Assembly: GCF_022808715.1 (NCBI RefSeq)
Contig: NZ_JAKZKX010000014.1
Span: forward strand, 1-64,000
DNA from: Fundidesulfovibrio agrisoli
Lineage (GTDB): Bacteria; Desulfobacterota; Desulfovibrionia; Desulfovibrionales; Desulfovibrionaceae
DNA length: 64,000 nt
Reading direction: 5' to 3'
Shown piece by piece: positions 34,270 to 43,967 of the stretch. The notes beneath the pieces were generated by a model. The model made no database searches and had not been told where the DNA came from. It saw only the letters and a program-made list of their open reading frames with translations. Position numbers and translations under genes: made by a program. Position 1 is the first letter of the stretch. Each line of letters starts with the position of its first letter.

Positions 34270-34392
34270 CAGCCCGCTGAAAATTCCGCCCTGGCCGCGT
34301 TGCGGCTGAAAAGCCAGCCCCTCACGAATGCGCAATACGCTTCGGCCCCGGCTTTTCCCCGCGCCTTGCCGGCGCGTTTTTGAGCGGGCTGT
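34269..34392. repeat. Palindromic intergenic element, copy 2
   Basis: About 124 bp, with the same plan as 6232-6356: GCAGCCCGCTGAAAA at one end and TTTTTGAGCGGGCTGT at the other, inner arms AAAAGCCAG/CCGGCTTTT, a CTCACG core and the shared GCGCCTTGCCGGC segment. It starts on the G of the TAG ending the LUD gene. Copy 2 has diverged from copy 1 mostly in its arms, partly with compensating changes. Confidence 0.75.
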
Positions 34393-34428
34393 CATTGGTG
34401 TCGAGATTCATCGCGCACTGACCGCGCG

Positions 34429-34460
34429 AAGGCCGCGTCCCGAAAGGGCGCGGCCTTTTT
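34429..34460 (+). terminator. Intrinsic terminator downstream of the LUD gene
   Basis: Stem AAGGCCGCG / CGCGGCCTT with an 11-base loop containing a second small stem (CCC/GGG), followed by TTTTT overlapping the stem end. The stem could also affect the convergent GT2 gene. Confidence 0.82.
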
Positions 34461-34467
34461 CATGCGT

Positions 34468-36513
34468 TCAGCGCGGGCGGCCCAGATGGCCGGCGACAGG
34501 CAGCGGGAAGCGCAGGCCCAGGTAGGGCAGGCCCCGGCGGCCCAGCAGGGGGTGGTAGTGCGGGTCGTCCTCCAGGAAGGCCCCCCAGCGCTCGGCGAAC
34601 AGGGCCAGCTCCCGCGAGGCGCGGGCCAGCTTGCGGGGGGAGTCGTCCGCGCCCCGGCTGGCGGACTCCAGGTGCCAGGCCCAGGCGTGGGGCGTGCACA
34701 CGGTGCGCAAGCCTTGCTGGCGCACGCGCAGGCAGTAGTCCACGTCGTTGAAGGTCACGGCCAGTTCGTGCTCGTCCAGCCCGCCCAGGCGTTTGAAGAG
34801 CGCCCGGGGCGTGAACAGGCAGGCTCCCGTGACGGCGGAGCACTGCCGGGTTGCGGCGGCCAGGCCCATGTAGCCGGGCTCGGTGCCCGCACAGTGGCGG
34901 AAGGCGTGCACGGCCGTGGCGTCCGGCCCCAGAGTCATGCCCGCGTGCTGCACCAGCCCGTCGGGATAGAGCAGCTTCACGCCGACCACGCCAACATCCG
35001 GCCGGGAGAAGTGACCCAGCACGTGGCGCAGCCAGCCCCCTGAAGGATCTGCCGGGAAGAGCAGGTCGTCGTTCAGGAGCGCCAGGACGGAGCCCGCACC
35101 GTGGCCCGCCCCTGCGTTGGCCAGCCTGGAGTAGTTGAACGGCCCGGGCGCGCGCACCACGTGGACGCCCGGCGTGGCCTCCAGCTCGGCCAACAAAGCC
35201 AGAGCCTCAGGCAGGGCGCTGCCGTTGTCCACCACCACCACATCCAGGGGAATGGCCGCGACGGCTAGGCCCCGCAGGCTGTTCAGGCACTGGCGCAGCA
35301 GGGCGGGCTGATCCTTGGTGGGCAGCACGCAGGTCAGGCTGGGGCCTGGAGGCAGGGGCCACTCCACGCGGATGGTCCCGCCGGGGCCTTCGCAGGCCTG
35401 GGCCGACGGTGCGGTCCTGGCCAGATGGCGGCGCACGGCCTGGAGGTCCGGCGCGGGGGCCGGCGTCAGCCTGCTCCAGAGAGGCAGGGGCAGGTGGGCG
35501 GGGGCCGCGCCGCCCAGGCGCTCAAGGAGCAGCAGGGGCAGGTCCGCCCAATCAGCGCCTGCGGGCAGGCCGCGCAGCAGCCCGGCGCGCACTCCCAGCA
35601 CGCCGCCGGTGTAGCCGGTGGAGAGCTGGAGGTCGTAGTCCCAGGCGGGCTTGAGCCGGGGCAGGGGCGGCTGGTTCGGAGCGGCCGGGGCCTCGTGGTC
35701 GCTGTAAACCAGGGGATGCTCGCGCAGGGCCAGGGAGAATGCCTCCAGGGCGTGCGGGTCCAAGCTGACGCCCGGTCCCGCCAAAAACACGGGGGTGTCA
35801 TGCGCCGCGCCCAGCTGATCCAGGGCTTGCGACAGGGCCGCTGGGCTGTCCGGCACGTGCGGGACGCCGGGCGAGAAGGGGGCGTCGCCGCCCAACTGGA
35901 CGGCCGCGCCCGGCGCAACGGTCTGGGCGCGCAGGGCCTCCAGGGCCTGCCCGGCATCGCCGCCCATGCGGATCGCAGCCACGGCGGGGCCGGGCGCGGC
36001 GCTGCTGCCGCTTCGCAAGTCTGCTAGCAATTCGGGCAGCATCAGGGCGCGGTAGTCAGGCCAGTCGGAGAAATCCAGGGATTGGGGCGCGCGCTCCTCC
36101 AGCCTGCCCACCATGTCCGCCGCGTGCAGCAGCCGCCGGGCCTGTTCCGGCGCGATGCGCCCAAGCTCATCCGCGGTGCCCCGCAGCAGGGCCCGAAGCC
36201 CACGGGCCGGGAGGGCGATCAGGGCCGGGCTGCCGTTCAGCTCGCGGCCGTCCTCCAGGCGGATGCGCACGCTGTGCTCCCGCCCGTCGGCCAGGCGCAG
36301 GGGCAGGCGCAGCAGGAAGCCGCCATGCCCGGAGCCGATGTCCTGGGCCTTGAGGTCCGGCCGGGGGGTGTCCGCCCGGGCCGAGGCCAGCACCGCGCCG
36401 TCCTCCACGGCCAGCACCGTGAGCACACGCTCGGGCGCGTCCTGGTCCACCGCGAAACCTTCGACGTTGAGGCCGCCGACGAATTCGATCCGGCTCAGGA
36501 ATCTGTGCTGCAT
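34468..36513 (-). CDS. GT2 glycosyltransferase with degenerate second GT domain
   Basis: 681 residues. A beta-rich N-terminal region (about 1-100) is unassigned. Residues 170-350 look like a decayed GT2 domain (VYSDHEAPA, RLKPAWDYDLQLSTGYTGG keeps the usual YSD and KPxWxxDL phrases). Residues 390-640 are a full GT-A domain: CVLPTKDQPALLRQCLNSL, VVVDNGS, LLNDDLLF as the metal-binding acidic motif, and GGLDEHELAVTFNDVDYCLRV as the acceptor/base region. It is the last gene of the gspD-gspE-secreted protein-oligosaccharyltransferase operon, so it probably helps build the glycan used there. Confidence 0.88.
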   Translation of the reverse strand: MQHRFLSRIEFVGGLNVEGFAVDQDAPERVLTVLAVEDGAVLASARADTPRPDLKAQDIGSGHGGFLLRLPLRLADGREHSVRIRLEDGRELNGSPALIALPARGLRALLRGTADELGRIAPEQARRLLHAADMVGRLEERAPQSLDFSDWPDYRALMLPELLADLRSGSSAAPGPAVAAIRMGGDAGQALEALRAQTVAPGAAVQLGGDAPFSPGVPHVPDSPAALSQALDQLGAAHDTPVFLAGPGVSLDPHALEAFSLALREHPLVYSDHEAPAAPNQPPLPRLKPAWDYDLQLSTGYTGGVLGVRAGLLRGLPAGADWADLPLLLLERLGGAAPAHLPLPLWSRLTPAPAPDLQAVRRHLARTAPSAQACEGPGGTIRVEWPLPPGPSLTCVLPTKDQPALLRQCLNSLRGLAVAAIPLDVVVVDNGSALPEALALLAELEATPGVHVVRAPGPFNYSRLANAGAGHGAGSVLALLNDDLLFPADPSGGWLRHVLGHFSRPDVGVVGVKLLYPDGLVQHAGMTLGPDATAVHAFRHCAGTEPGYMGLAAATRQCSAVTGACLFTPRALFKRLGGLDEHELAVTFNDVDYCLRVRQQGLRTVCTPHAWAWHLESASRGADDSPRKLARASRELALFAERWGAFLEDDPHYHPLLGRRGLPYLGLRFPLPVAGHLGRPR

Positions 36514-36552
36514 GGGCGTTACCGTGACAGAATGCGGGTGGAGGTTTCGGGA

Positions 36553-38730
36553 TCAGGGCGCATGTTCCGACGGCCCGGAGGGAATGTCAACGGTTTCGCC
36601 GAGCTGTGCGCGCAGCCTGTAGACGCGCACCCAGGGCGCGCCGTCGTCCACCAGTTCGAAGGGCGATTCCGCGCCGGGCGGATCGTCCAGCAGCAGGCGC
36701 GCGGCAGCGCTCTCACGAGAGCGTTCGTCCATGACGATTAGCTCCTGGTTGCCCAGGTTCAGCGCGGCGAACGCAGCCCCGGGCCGGTTCCAGTGGCGCG
36801 ACGCGCCCTTGCCCGAGGCGTTGCGGATAAGAATGCCATCCAGGGGGAACACGCCCTCTTCGAGTTCAATCACGCCGTTATCCAGGTCGATGCTTTTGGG
36901 CTTCAGGGCCAGGAAGGGGAACGGGCCGGCTCCCGGCTGCGGGGCCTGCGGGTCCCAGGCGGCGAAGGCCAGGGGCCAGCGCGCGGTGCGCAGCGCCTCC
37001 CAGGAGACCACGAGGTACTGCTCCGGTAAATTCGCACCGAGGGGGCCGGGCGGCAGAGGGGCGTCCAGGGAAGCCAGCACGGCGCGGGTTGCGGCGAGGT
37101 CCTTCCCGGCCAGGGGAAAGAAAGCATCGGGGTTCGGGGGGACGCAGGCCAGGCCGAACGGGGCGCACCAACGGGGACAGGGCGCGGGGGGCGGCCCGGA
37201 CGCCTGCGTGCGCGCCGCCAGCAGCATGGCCCGGGCGGCCTTGGCGTCGTCAGGGGCGGCCAGGGCCATGGATTGCAGATAGAGCACCTCGCCGCCGTTG
37301 TTGCCCGGATCGGCGAAGGTGCGCAGCCCCGCGAGGTGTTGGGCCGCGTAGCCGTAGTCCCACCAGGTCCAGACCTGGGCTTCGTGATGGACCATGGTCC
37401 GCAAGTGCGACAGCGCCTGCGCGTGCCGGGGGCTCAACACCGGCAAGGGGACGAGGGTAGCCGCGTCCCTGGCCGCGAGGACAGCCAGCACGGCGAGCAA
37501 TGCCGCCTGCATGCCCCTCCCGGCCCAGGAGCCCAGCCGCATTGCACCGGCCAGCAGCGCCCCTCCCGCCGCCAGGCCCAGGCCCAGCGCGGGTCCGCCG
37601 TACATGGCGAAGCGGACGCCTAGCCATGGCGATGAGGCCGCAAGCAGCGCCAGGGGCAGCGTTGGCAGCAGGACGGGCGCGCGGAACAGGGCCCACAGGT
37701 AGCCTGGGGCAGCCGCGGCGGCCAGTATCCAGTGGAAACCGGCCTGGCGCAGAGTCTCCGGCAGGTCGGGGGTCTGGGCCTCCAGCAGGCTGGGGGAGGC
37801 TCCCGGCAGGGGCGTCTGGCCCGGCATCGTCGTCTGGCCGGGCAGCTTGGCGAAGAAGAACAGCATGGCCCGGAGCTTCTCCCAGATGGAAGGGAGCGAA
37901 TAGGCCAGGACCGCCGCCAGGGCGCACCCGGCCAGCAGCAGCAAGGCGGCGCGCAGCCTGCCGCGCGGGCGCAGAGTGGCGGGCAGGCGCACCCAGGCCC
38001 CCAGCAACACGGCAGCGAAGGCGAAGGGCCAGAACCCCAGGCCCACGGCAACGGCGAACAGGCCAGCGCCCGGCAGCACGCTGCGCAACGAGCGCACGCC
38101 CAGGCAGGACGCCGCGGCCAGGGCGCAGACGGCCATGCCCGCCGCCACCACCCTGCCGCTGGGGTACGCCGCGCAGGTCAGGGCCAGCAGCGCGCCTGCC
38201 GCGACCGCCCTGGTCAGAGCGGGGGCGTTGGAACCCTTCCCGGAGTCATCCCCCAGGCGGGCCGCCCAGGAACCCAGGGCCCAGGCGCAGCCGCAGAGCA
38301 GGGGCAGCACGAGCATGTCCGTGTCGCAGAAGCCCAGCCGCGTGCGGTAGAGGTAGGCCGGGGCAAGCACCGTGGCCGCGCCAGCCGTCAGGGCCGCCTC
38401 CGGGACCTGGGCCAGGCTGCACAGCCGGGCCACGGGCCATGCCGCCAGCGGGGCCAGCAGCGCGGGGAGCCAGAACCCGAGGACTTCCAGGGGCAGGCCT
38501 GTCAGCCGGTGCAGCGCGGCCAACAGCATGGAGAGCGGCTCCCCGGCCAGGCGGCCCACGCAGGCGGCCCCGGCCAGCCAGCCGTAGGCGTCGAAGCTGG
38601 GCAGCAGGGGCAGGCCCTCCCAGCTGAGCCAGGGGGAATCCCAGGCTTGGAATTCGCTGAAGCGGGCCGCCAGGCCCAGGAGGATGGCCGCCACCGCCGG
38701 AAGGGCGCGCCTTCCGGCGGTGAGGCTCAT
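36553..38730 (-). CDS. STT3/PglB-type oligosaccharyltransferase
   Basis: 725 residues from the ATG at 38730. About 13 membrane helices are followed by a periplasmic C-terminal domain. Catalytic features are all present: Asp47 in FDAY (first external loop), the CDTD pair at 135-138, an SLLE motif with Glu317 where STT3/PglB has its SVSE/TIXE motif, and the acceptor-recognition motif WWDYG at 456-460. Single-subunit enzymes of this family move a lipid-linked glycan onto Asn in N-x-S/T sequons in the periplasm. It follows the sequon-rich secreted protein by 7 bp and precedes GT2 by 39 bp. Confidence 0.92.
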   Translation of the reverse strand: MSLTAGRRALPAVAAILLGLAARFSEFQAWDSPWLSWEGLPLLPSFDAYGWLAGAACVGRLAGEPLSMLLAALHRLTGLPLEVLGFWLPALLAPLAAWPVARLCSLAQVPEAALTAGAATVLAPAYLYRTRLGFCDTDMLVLPLLCGCAWALGSWAARLGDDSGKGSNAPALTRAVAAGALLALTCAAYPSGRVVAAGMAVCALAAASCLGVRSLRSVLPGAGLFAVAVGLGFWPFAFAAVLLGAWVRLPATLRPRGRLRAALLLLAGCALAAVLAYSLPSIWEKLRAMLFFFAKLPGQTTMPGQTPLPGASPSLLEAQTPDLPETLRQAGFHWILAAAAAPGYLWALFRAPVLLPTLPLALLAASSPWLGVRFAMYGGPALGLGLAAGGALLAGAMRLGSWAGRGMQAALLAVLAVLAARDAATLVPLPVLSPRHAQALSHLRTMVHHEAQVWTWWDYGYAAQHLAGLRTFADPGNNGGEVLYLQSMALAAPDDAKAARAMLLAARTQASGPPPAPCPRWCAPFGLACVPPNPDAFFPLAGKDLAATRAVLASLDAPLPPGPLGANLPEQYLVVSWEALRTARWPLAFAAWDPQAPQPGAGPFPFLALKPKSIDLDNGVIELEEGVFPLDGILIRNASGKGASRHWNRPGAAFAALNLGNQELIVMDERSRESAAARLLLDDPPGAESPFELVDDGAPWVRVYRLRAQLGETVDIPSGPSEHAP

Positions 38731-38737
38731 GAGGATT

Positions 38738-39748
38738 CTACTGGCCCAGCAGGATGGCCAGGGCCGCGGCAAGTGTGGCGTGGTTCAGGGATGCGCCGTT
38801 GTTGAGCACGGTGCCGTTGGCGCCCACCACGGTCACGTCGCTGGCGGAGCTGCCGCACACGCCCAGCAGGTCCTGCGTGGTGTTGCTGGTTTCAAGGTTC
38901 CAGGCGTTGCCGTCGAAGCGCAGGATGGTGCCCTGGTCGCCCACGGCGTACACGTTGCTGGCGCTGGTGCCCCATACCGCGCGCAAGGTTCTGCTGGTGG
39001 GGGTGGACATGCTCTGCCAGACGCTCCCGTTGCCGTGCAGCGCGAGCCCGCTGCTGCCGACGGCGTAGAACGAGCCCGGGGCGTCGCTCCAGATGGCGGT
39101 GATGTCCTGGTTGCCGTTCGTGGGATAGGGGTACCAATACTCGAGCTGGCTGCCGCCGCCGGTCCAGATGTTGCCCGCCGACGCGCCCGCAAGCACGTGC
39201 CGAGGGGAGTCGCCGCTGAGGCCCTGGAAATTGACGCCGTTGAGGTGGTACACTTGGCGCCAGTTGTTCTGCCCCATCAGGTCGTTGACGAAGATGCCGT
39301 CCTGCCCGGTGGCCACCATGGCGGGGCCGGCCGGGGTCGTGGTGGAAGCCCCCCAGACCGAGTTGAGCTTGAGCACGGTGGCGTTGTTCTGCAACTGCCA
39401 GCCCGAGGCGTTGTAGTGGAGCATGGCCCCCTGGCTGCCAACGGCGTAGAGGTTCACCTTGGCCGCGGAGGTGCCGTTGTTCTGGTAGACTTGGCCCCAG
39501 ACGGCCGTGAGATTCTGGTTCGTGGGGGACTGGAGAGCGGTCCACTTGGTCCCGTTATTCTGGATGATCGCGCCGTTGCTGGCGGAAATGAAGCGCAGGC
39601 CCGGCTGGGGCTGCCAGATGCCGGTGAAGGTCGAACCCGAATAACCGGAGGGGGAGACGGTTTTCCAGGCTGCCTCCGCGTTGGAGGTGAATCCGCTAGA
39701 CATCACGGCGGCGAAGCACACGGCCAGAAACACGCGAAACAGAAGCAT
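38738..39748 (-). CDS. Secreted Asn-rich repeat protein, candidate glycoprotein
   Basis: 336 residues with a signal peptide ending near TSNAEAAW. It is built of about six to eight imperfect repeats of roughly 45 residues with a TAVWGxSxxNVYAVGxxGxxLxxxGxxW pattern, like YCF48/beta-propeller blades. There are eight N-x-S/T sequons (three NGT, and one each of NLT, NAS, NAT, NGS, NTT); none has an acidic residue at -2. Asn is strikingly frequent for such a GC-rich genome. It is sandwiched between gspE and the oligosaccharyltransferase in one operon, which makes it the obvious candidate for both secretion and N-glycosylation. Its activity is unknown. Confidence 0.82.
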   Translation of the reverse strand: MLLFRVFLAVCFAAVMSSGFTSNAEAAWKTVSPSGYSGSTFTGIWQPQPGLRFISASNGAIIQNNGTKWTALQSPTNQNLTAVWGQVYQNNGTSAAKVNLYAVGSQGAMLHYNASGWQLQNNATVLKLNSVWGASTTTPAGPAMVATGQDGIFVNDLMGQNNWRQVYHLNGVNFQGLSGDSPRHVLAGASAGNIWTGGGSQLEYWYPYPTNGNQDITAIWSDAPGSFYAVGSSGLALHGNGSVWQSMSTPTSRTLRAVWGTSASNVYAVGDQGTILRFDGNAWNLETSNTTQDLLGVCGSSASDVTVVGANGTVLNNGASLNHATLAAALAILLGQ

Positions 39749-39783
39749 CTCTTCCGTCCTTGTTGTTTTGGTGCGATCTGTAT

Positions 39784-41673
39784 TTATACGACTGTTGCCT
39801 TGACGACTTCCTCTATGGTGGTCACTCCGGCCAGCACCTTCTCGATGCCGTCCTGGCGCAGGGTGAGCATGCCGTGGTTGATGGCCACCTGGCGTATTTT
39901 CCCCGCCTCGGAGGTGTGCATCACGGTTTCGGCCAGCTCTTCGTTCATCACCAGCAGCTCGTGGATGGATGTACGGCCCCTGAAGCCGGTGTTCATGCAG
40001 TTCTTGCAACCCTGGTGGCGGTAGATCTCGCGGCCCTGGAGCGACTCGCCGGAGCTGCCCAGGCGCAGCAGCTGCTCCGGGGTGGGGATGAAGGGCTCCC
40101 GGCAGTGCGTGCAGAGCTTGCGCACCAGTCGCTGGGCCATGACCGCGCGCATGGTGGAGCACACCAGGAAGGACTCGATGCCGAAGTCGATGAGGCGCGT
40201 CACGGAGCCAGCCGCGTCGTTGGTGTGCAGGGTGGAGAACACCAGATGGCCCGTGAGGGCGGCCTGGCAGGCGATCTGGGCGGTCTCCTTGTCGCGGATT
40301 TCGCCCACCAGGATGACGTCGGGGTCCTGGCGCAGGATGGAGCGCAGGCCGCTGGCGAAGGTCAGGTCGATCTTGGTGTTCACCTGCATCTGGCCCACGC
40401 CGTCCAGCTGGTACTCGACGGGGTCCTCGATGGTCAGGATGTTCTTGTCGGAGGACTTGATCTCGTTCATGGCCGCGTAGAGCGTGGTGGACTTGCCGCT
40501 GCCCGTGGGCCCGGAGACCAGGATGATGCCGTGGGGCAGAGTGACGAGATCCTTGAAGATGCCGAAATGCCTCGAGGAAAGGCCCAGCTCCTCCAGGGAG
40601 AGCACGCGGGAGTTCTTCTCCAGCAGGCGCATGACCACGCGCTCCCCGAATTTGGTGGGGAACACCGAGACGCGGATGTCCACGTTGCGGTTGCCCAGGC
40701 GCACGTCGAAGCTGCCGTCCTGAGGCAGGCGCTTCTCCGCGATGTCCAGCTTGGAGCGGATCTTCACGTGGGAGACCACGGGCGCGTGCCAGCGCTTGTC
40801 CAGCACCTTGAAGTCGTAGAGCACGCCGTCCAGGCGGAAGCGGATCTTGAAGGTGTTGGAGTATGGCTCCAGGTGGATGTCGCTGCAGAGGTCCTTCACG
40901 GCCTGGGTGAGCAGCAGGTTCACCAGCTTGATGACGGGGGAGTTGCTGGTTTCGTCCAGGAGGTCGGCGGTGGAGAGGCTGTCGGGCGGCGGGGCGGAGA
41001 AATCGTCCAGGCTGGAGTCGTCCATCATGGGCAGGGCGTCTTCCTCGGCCTGGCCGAAGACGTTGTTGAGCGCGTCGATCAGGGCCTGGGCGGGCACCAC
41101 CACCGGGTGCACCACCTGTGCGCCGAACATGCGGGCCATGTCGCCGTGGAGCTCCGTGCGCAGAGGGTCGGCGGTGTAGAGCAGCATGTTCTCCACGGGG
41201 CCCGCCGGGGCCACGAGCTGGTTCTTGAGGTAGGCCAGGGGGGTGCGGCGCAGGCGCTCCACGTCCTGGGGCTCAAAGGCGGGCGCGCTGCGGAACTCCA
41301 GCCCGAGCACTTCGGCCAGCACCCTGGCGGCCTCGGCCTCTTCGCGCTTGGAGAGCCCGGCCAGCAGGGGCACCAGGGGGCCGCCCGTGCGGAAGTATTC
41401 GGCCAGGTGGATGCGCAGCTCCGGCCAGGCCACGCCGAGCCTGGCGGAGAGCTCGGCCGCCCAGGCCGGGGGTGGCGCGCCGTGTGTCGCCTCGGGCAGG
41501 GTGGCTTGCGCGTCGTCGCCGTTTTCCTCAGTGGAAGCTTCCGGCCCGCCGGGGCGTGACCCGTCGGCGCGGGGCCGGAATCGACCGAGCACGGAGGCCT
41601 TCAGCTCCTCCACGCGGAGCTTGTCCTTGAGGCCGGCGAGGGCCTTGCGCAGGGCCTGATCCAGGACGCTCAT
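39784..41673 (-). CDS. gspE: Type II secretion ATPase GspE
   Basis: 629 residues. An N-terminal GspE/PilB domain is followed by the ATPase: Walker A GPTGSGKST at about residue 390, the Asp box ILTIEDPVEY, Walker B RQDPDVILVGEIRD, and the His box LVFSTLHTNDAAG. A C-terminal four-cysteine zinc module (CTHC...CKNC) marks GspE/PilB rather than retraction ATPases. It powers pseudopilus assembly at the inner membrane. No gspF-M genes are in the window, so the remaining machine is encoded elsewhere. It starts 8 bp after gspD. PilB (type IV pilus) is the alternative, less likely beside a GspD-type secretin. Confidence 0.88.
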   Translation of the reverse strand: MSVLDQALRKALAGLKDKLRVEELKASVLGRFRPRADGSRPGGPEASTEENGDDAQATLPEATHGAPPPAWAAELSARLGVAWPELRIHLAEYFRTGGPLVPLLAGLSKREEAEAARVLAEVLGLEFRSAPAFEPQDVERLRRTPLAYLKNQLVAPAGPVENMLLYTADPLRTELHGDMARMFGAQVVHPVVVPAQALIDALNNVFGQAEEDALPMMDDSSLDDFSAPPPDSLSTADLLDETSNSPVIKLVNLLLTQAVKDLCSDIHLEPYSNTFKIRFRLDGVLYDFKVLDKRWHAPVVSHVKIRSKLDIAEKRLPQDGSFDVRLGNRNVDIRVSVFPTKFGERVVMRLLEKNSRVLSLEELGLSSRHFGIFKDLVTLPHGIILVSGPTGSGKSTTLYAAMNEIKSSDKNILTIEDPVEYQLDGVGQMQVNTKIDLTFASGLRSILRQDPDVILVGEIRDKETAQIACQAALTGHLVFSTLHTNDAAGSVTRLIDFGIESFLVCSTMRAVMAQRLVRKLCTHCREPFIPTPEQLLRLGSSGESLQGREIYRHQGCKNCMNTGFRGRTSIHELLVMNEELAETVMHTSEAGKIRQVAINHGMLTLRQDGIEKVLAGVTTIEEVVKATVV

Positions 41674-41681
41674 GGCCCGGG

Positions 41682-43874
41682 CTAGCGGTCCTTGCCGATG
41701 GGGCCGAACATCACCGGCGCCTTGGGGATGGGCGGCATGGTCGACTGGGTGAGGTGGATCACGCTGTCGATGTTGGCGCGCTTGTCCCGCAGGATTTCCG
41801 AGTTGATCTCCGCGGTGCTTGCGATGCGCGGGGTGATGAACACGAAGAGGTTGGTCTTGAGGTCGTCCTCGGAGCGCTTCTTGAAGAGGTTGCCCAGGAT
41901 GGGGATGTCGCCCAGGCCGGGCACCTTGCTGTGGCCTTCGCTGCGGCTCTTGCCGATGAGGCCCGAGAGCACGATGGTCTGTCCGTCCTTTATCAGGACG
42001 GTGGTCTCGGTGAGGCGTTTGCGCGTGGTGGGCTGGAGGGTGCCGGTCTGCTGCGTGACGGTTTCGTCGACGCGGCTGGTCTCCTGCTTGATCTTGAGCT
42101 TTATGGTGTTGCCCTCGTTGATCTGCGGGGTCACCTTCAGGGTTGTGCCCACGTCCTTGTAGTCGAAGCGCTGGAAAGTCTTGTCGGTGGTGCTCTGGCC
42201 CACGTCCTGCGCGGTGAGGAAGGGGCGGTTCTCGGCCACGGTGATGGTGGCCTCCTCGTTGTCGAGGGTCATGAGCTGCGGGGTGGAGATGATGTTGAAG
42301 CTGTTGTCGGTCTTGGCGGCGTTCACCAGCACCTGCAGGTTGGAGTAGATCACCTCGCCCACCTTCACCGGGAAGGCCACCGCGCCCAGGGCAAGGCCCG
42401 CGGGCGGGATGAGCGAGCCCGAGGAGTTGTATACCGACTGGTACCCCGCCGGGTTGGAGGAGCCGAAGATCAGGCCGCCCTTGCTGGAGTCGCCCAGCGC
42501 GGCCTGCCTGTTGGCCACGTTGATGTCCACGCCGAAGCTGAAGGCCTTGTCGGTGGAGACCTCCATGATGAGCGCCTCCACGTAGACCTGCTTGCGGGGG
42601 ATGTCGAGCTTGCCCAGAACGTCGTTGATGAAGGGGAAGTCCTCCTGGTCGGCCGTGATGAGCAGGCTGTTGGTGGACTTGTCCGCCACGAAGCGCACCG
42701 TGTCGGAGACGATGGGCGCGGGCTTTCCGCCCTCGGTGGTGCCGGCGGAGCCGCCCTTGCTCAAGAGGTCGGTGAGCACCTTGCTCAGGTTCTCGGCGTC
42801 GGCGTGCTGCAGGTGGTAGACCCGGAAGTTGCCCTGGCTCTTGACGTTGGGCACGTCCAGCTTGGCCACCAGGGTCTTGACCTGGGCCAGGTAGTCCGGC
42901 TCGGCCAGCACCAGCAGGGAGTTGGTGCGCTCGTCGGGCACGATGGCCACGCGCGTGCCGCCGCCTTCCTTCTTGGGCTCCTGGGCCATGAGCTTGTCGA
43001 TCTTCTGGGCCACCTTGGAGGCCTGGGCGAACTTGAGGGAGACCAGCGACAGGCCGGACTTGGCCCCGGGCACGTCGATCTGGGAGATGATGGCGATCAG
43101 GCGGTTGATGTTGGGCTTGAAGTCGGTGACCACCAGCGTGTTGGTCTCGGGGTAGTCGGCGATGAGGCCGTCGGTGGAGACCATGGGGGTCAGCACCTTG
43201 CGGACCTCGGGGGAGCGGATGTAGCGCAGGGCGATCACCTGGGTGACCATGCGGTCGTCGGGCTGTCCGGCGGTCTCCCTGCCGCCTTCAACGGTCTCCA
43301 TGCTACGGGTGCGGCTGGTCTTGGAGGGCACGATCTTGGTGTACTTGCCCGAGGGCAGCGTGGTGTAGCCGTTGACCTCCAGCACGGACTCGAAGACCTT
43401 GTAGGCGTCCTTGACGGAGATGGCCTGGGGCGAAACCACGGAGACGTTGCCCTTCACGGCATCGTCGATCACGAAGTTCTTGCCGGATATCTGGCTGATA
43501 TATTTAATGAAGGATCGAATGTCCACGCTGTCGAAGTTCAGCGTGACCATGGTCTCGTTGCTGGGGAGCGTGGCCTCGTTCAGTGGCGTCGGCACCTTGG
43601 CGCCGGGTGTGGGCGGCGTCTTCTGCATGGGCTGGATGGCCGTCTGGGCCGGAGGGGCGGCGGGCTCGGGCTGCCGGGGGGCGGTCTGGATCGGTTCGGA
43701 GCCGGGGAGGGGTTGCGTCATGGTGGGCTTGCCGATGGGCGGCCCGCCGGGCAGGGGCTGCTCCGGGGTCTGCGCCACGGTCTGCGCCAGGGACGCGGAC
43801 GCCGCCAGCAACGTGAGAGCCAGGGCGAACGCCGCCAGGGCGAGGGTGGAACCTGCGCGTGAACCCAAGGTCAT
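41682..43874 (-). CDS. gspD: Type II secretion outer-membrane secretin GspD
   Basis: 730 residues. A signal peptide (about 1-30) and a Pro/Gln-rich stretch come first. The N0 domain follows (FDSVDIRSFIKYISQISGKNFVIDD), then three N-domain repeats (LRYIRSPEVRKVLTPM; LKFAQASKVAQKID; LQHADAENLSKVL), and the secretin beta-barrel with VPGLGDIPILGNLFK and the closing LFVFITPRI. It forms the outer-membrane channel of type II secretion. The downstream gspE follows in 8 bp. The upstream 283-bp gap holds a candidate promoter. Confidence 0.94.
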   Translation of the reverse strand: MTLGSRAGSTLALAAFALALTLLAASASLAQTVAQTPEQPLPGGPPIGKPTMTQPLPGSEPIQTAPRQPEPAAPPAQTAIQPMQKTPPTPGAKVPTPLNEATLPSNETMVTLNFDSVDIRSFIKYISQISGKNFVIDDAVKGNVSVVSPQAISVKDAYKVFESVLEVNGYTTLPSGKYTKIVPSKTSRTRSMETVEGGRETAGQPDDRMVTQVIALRYIRSPEVRKVLTPMVSTDGLIADYPETNTLVVTDFKPNINRLIAIISQIDVPGAKSGLSLVSLKFAQASKVAQKIDKLMAQEPKKEGGGTRVAIVPDERTNSLLVLAEPDYLAQVKTLVAKLDVPNVKSQGNFRVYHLQHADAENLSKVLTDLLSKGGSAGTTEGGKPAPIVSDTVRFVADKSTNSLLITADQEDFPFINDVLGKLDIPRKQVYVEALIMEVSTDKAFSFGVDINVANRQAALGDSSKGGLIFGSSNPAGYQSVYNSSGSLIPPAGLALGAVAFPVKVGEVIYSNLQVLVNAAKTDNSFNIISTPQLMTLDNEEATITVAENRPFLTAQDVGQSTTDKTFQRFDYKDVGTTLKVTPQINEGNTIKLKIKQETSRVDETVTQQTGTLQPTTRKRLTETTVLIKDGQTIVLSGLIGKSRSEGHSKVPGLGDIPILGNLFKKRSEDDLKTNLFVFITPRIASTAEINSEILRDKRANIDSVIHLTQSTMPPIPKAPVMFGPIGKDR

Positions 43875-43967
43875 GAGTGACTCCTGTATGGCAAGGACGC
43901 CGTGCGCGGCGCGAGAATCATGCCGGACGGTGTCGGATGCTAGTGTAGCGAATATTCTATCTCCGCT

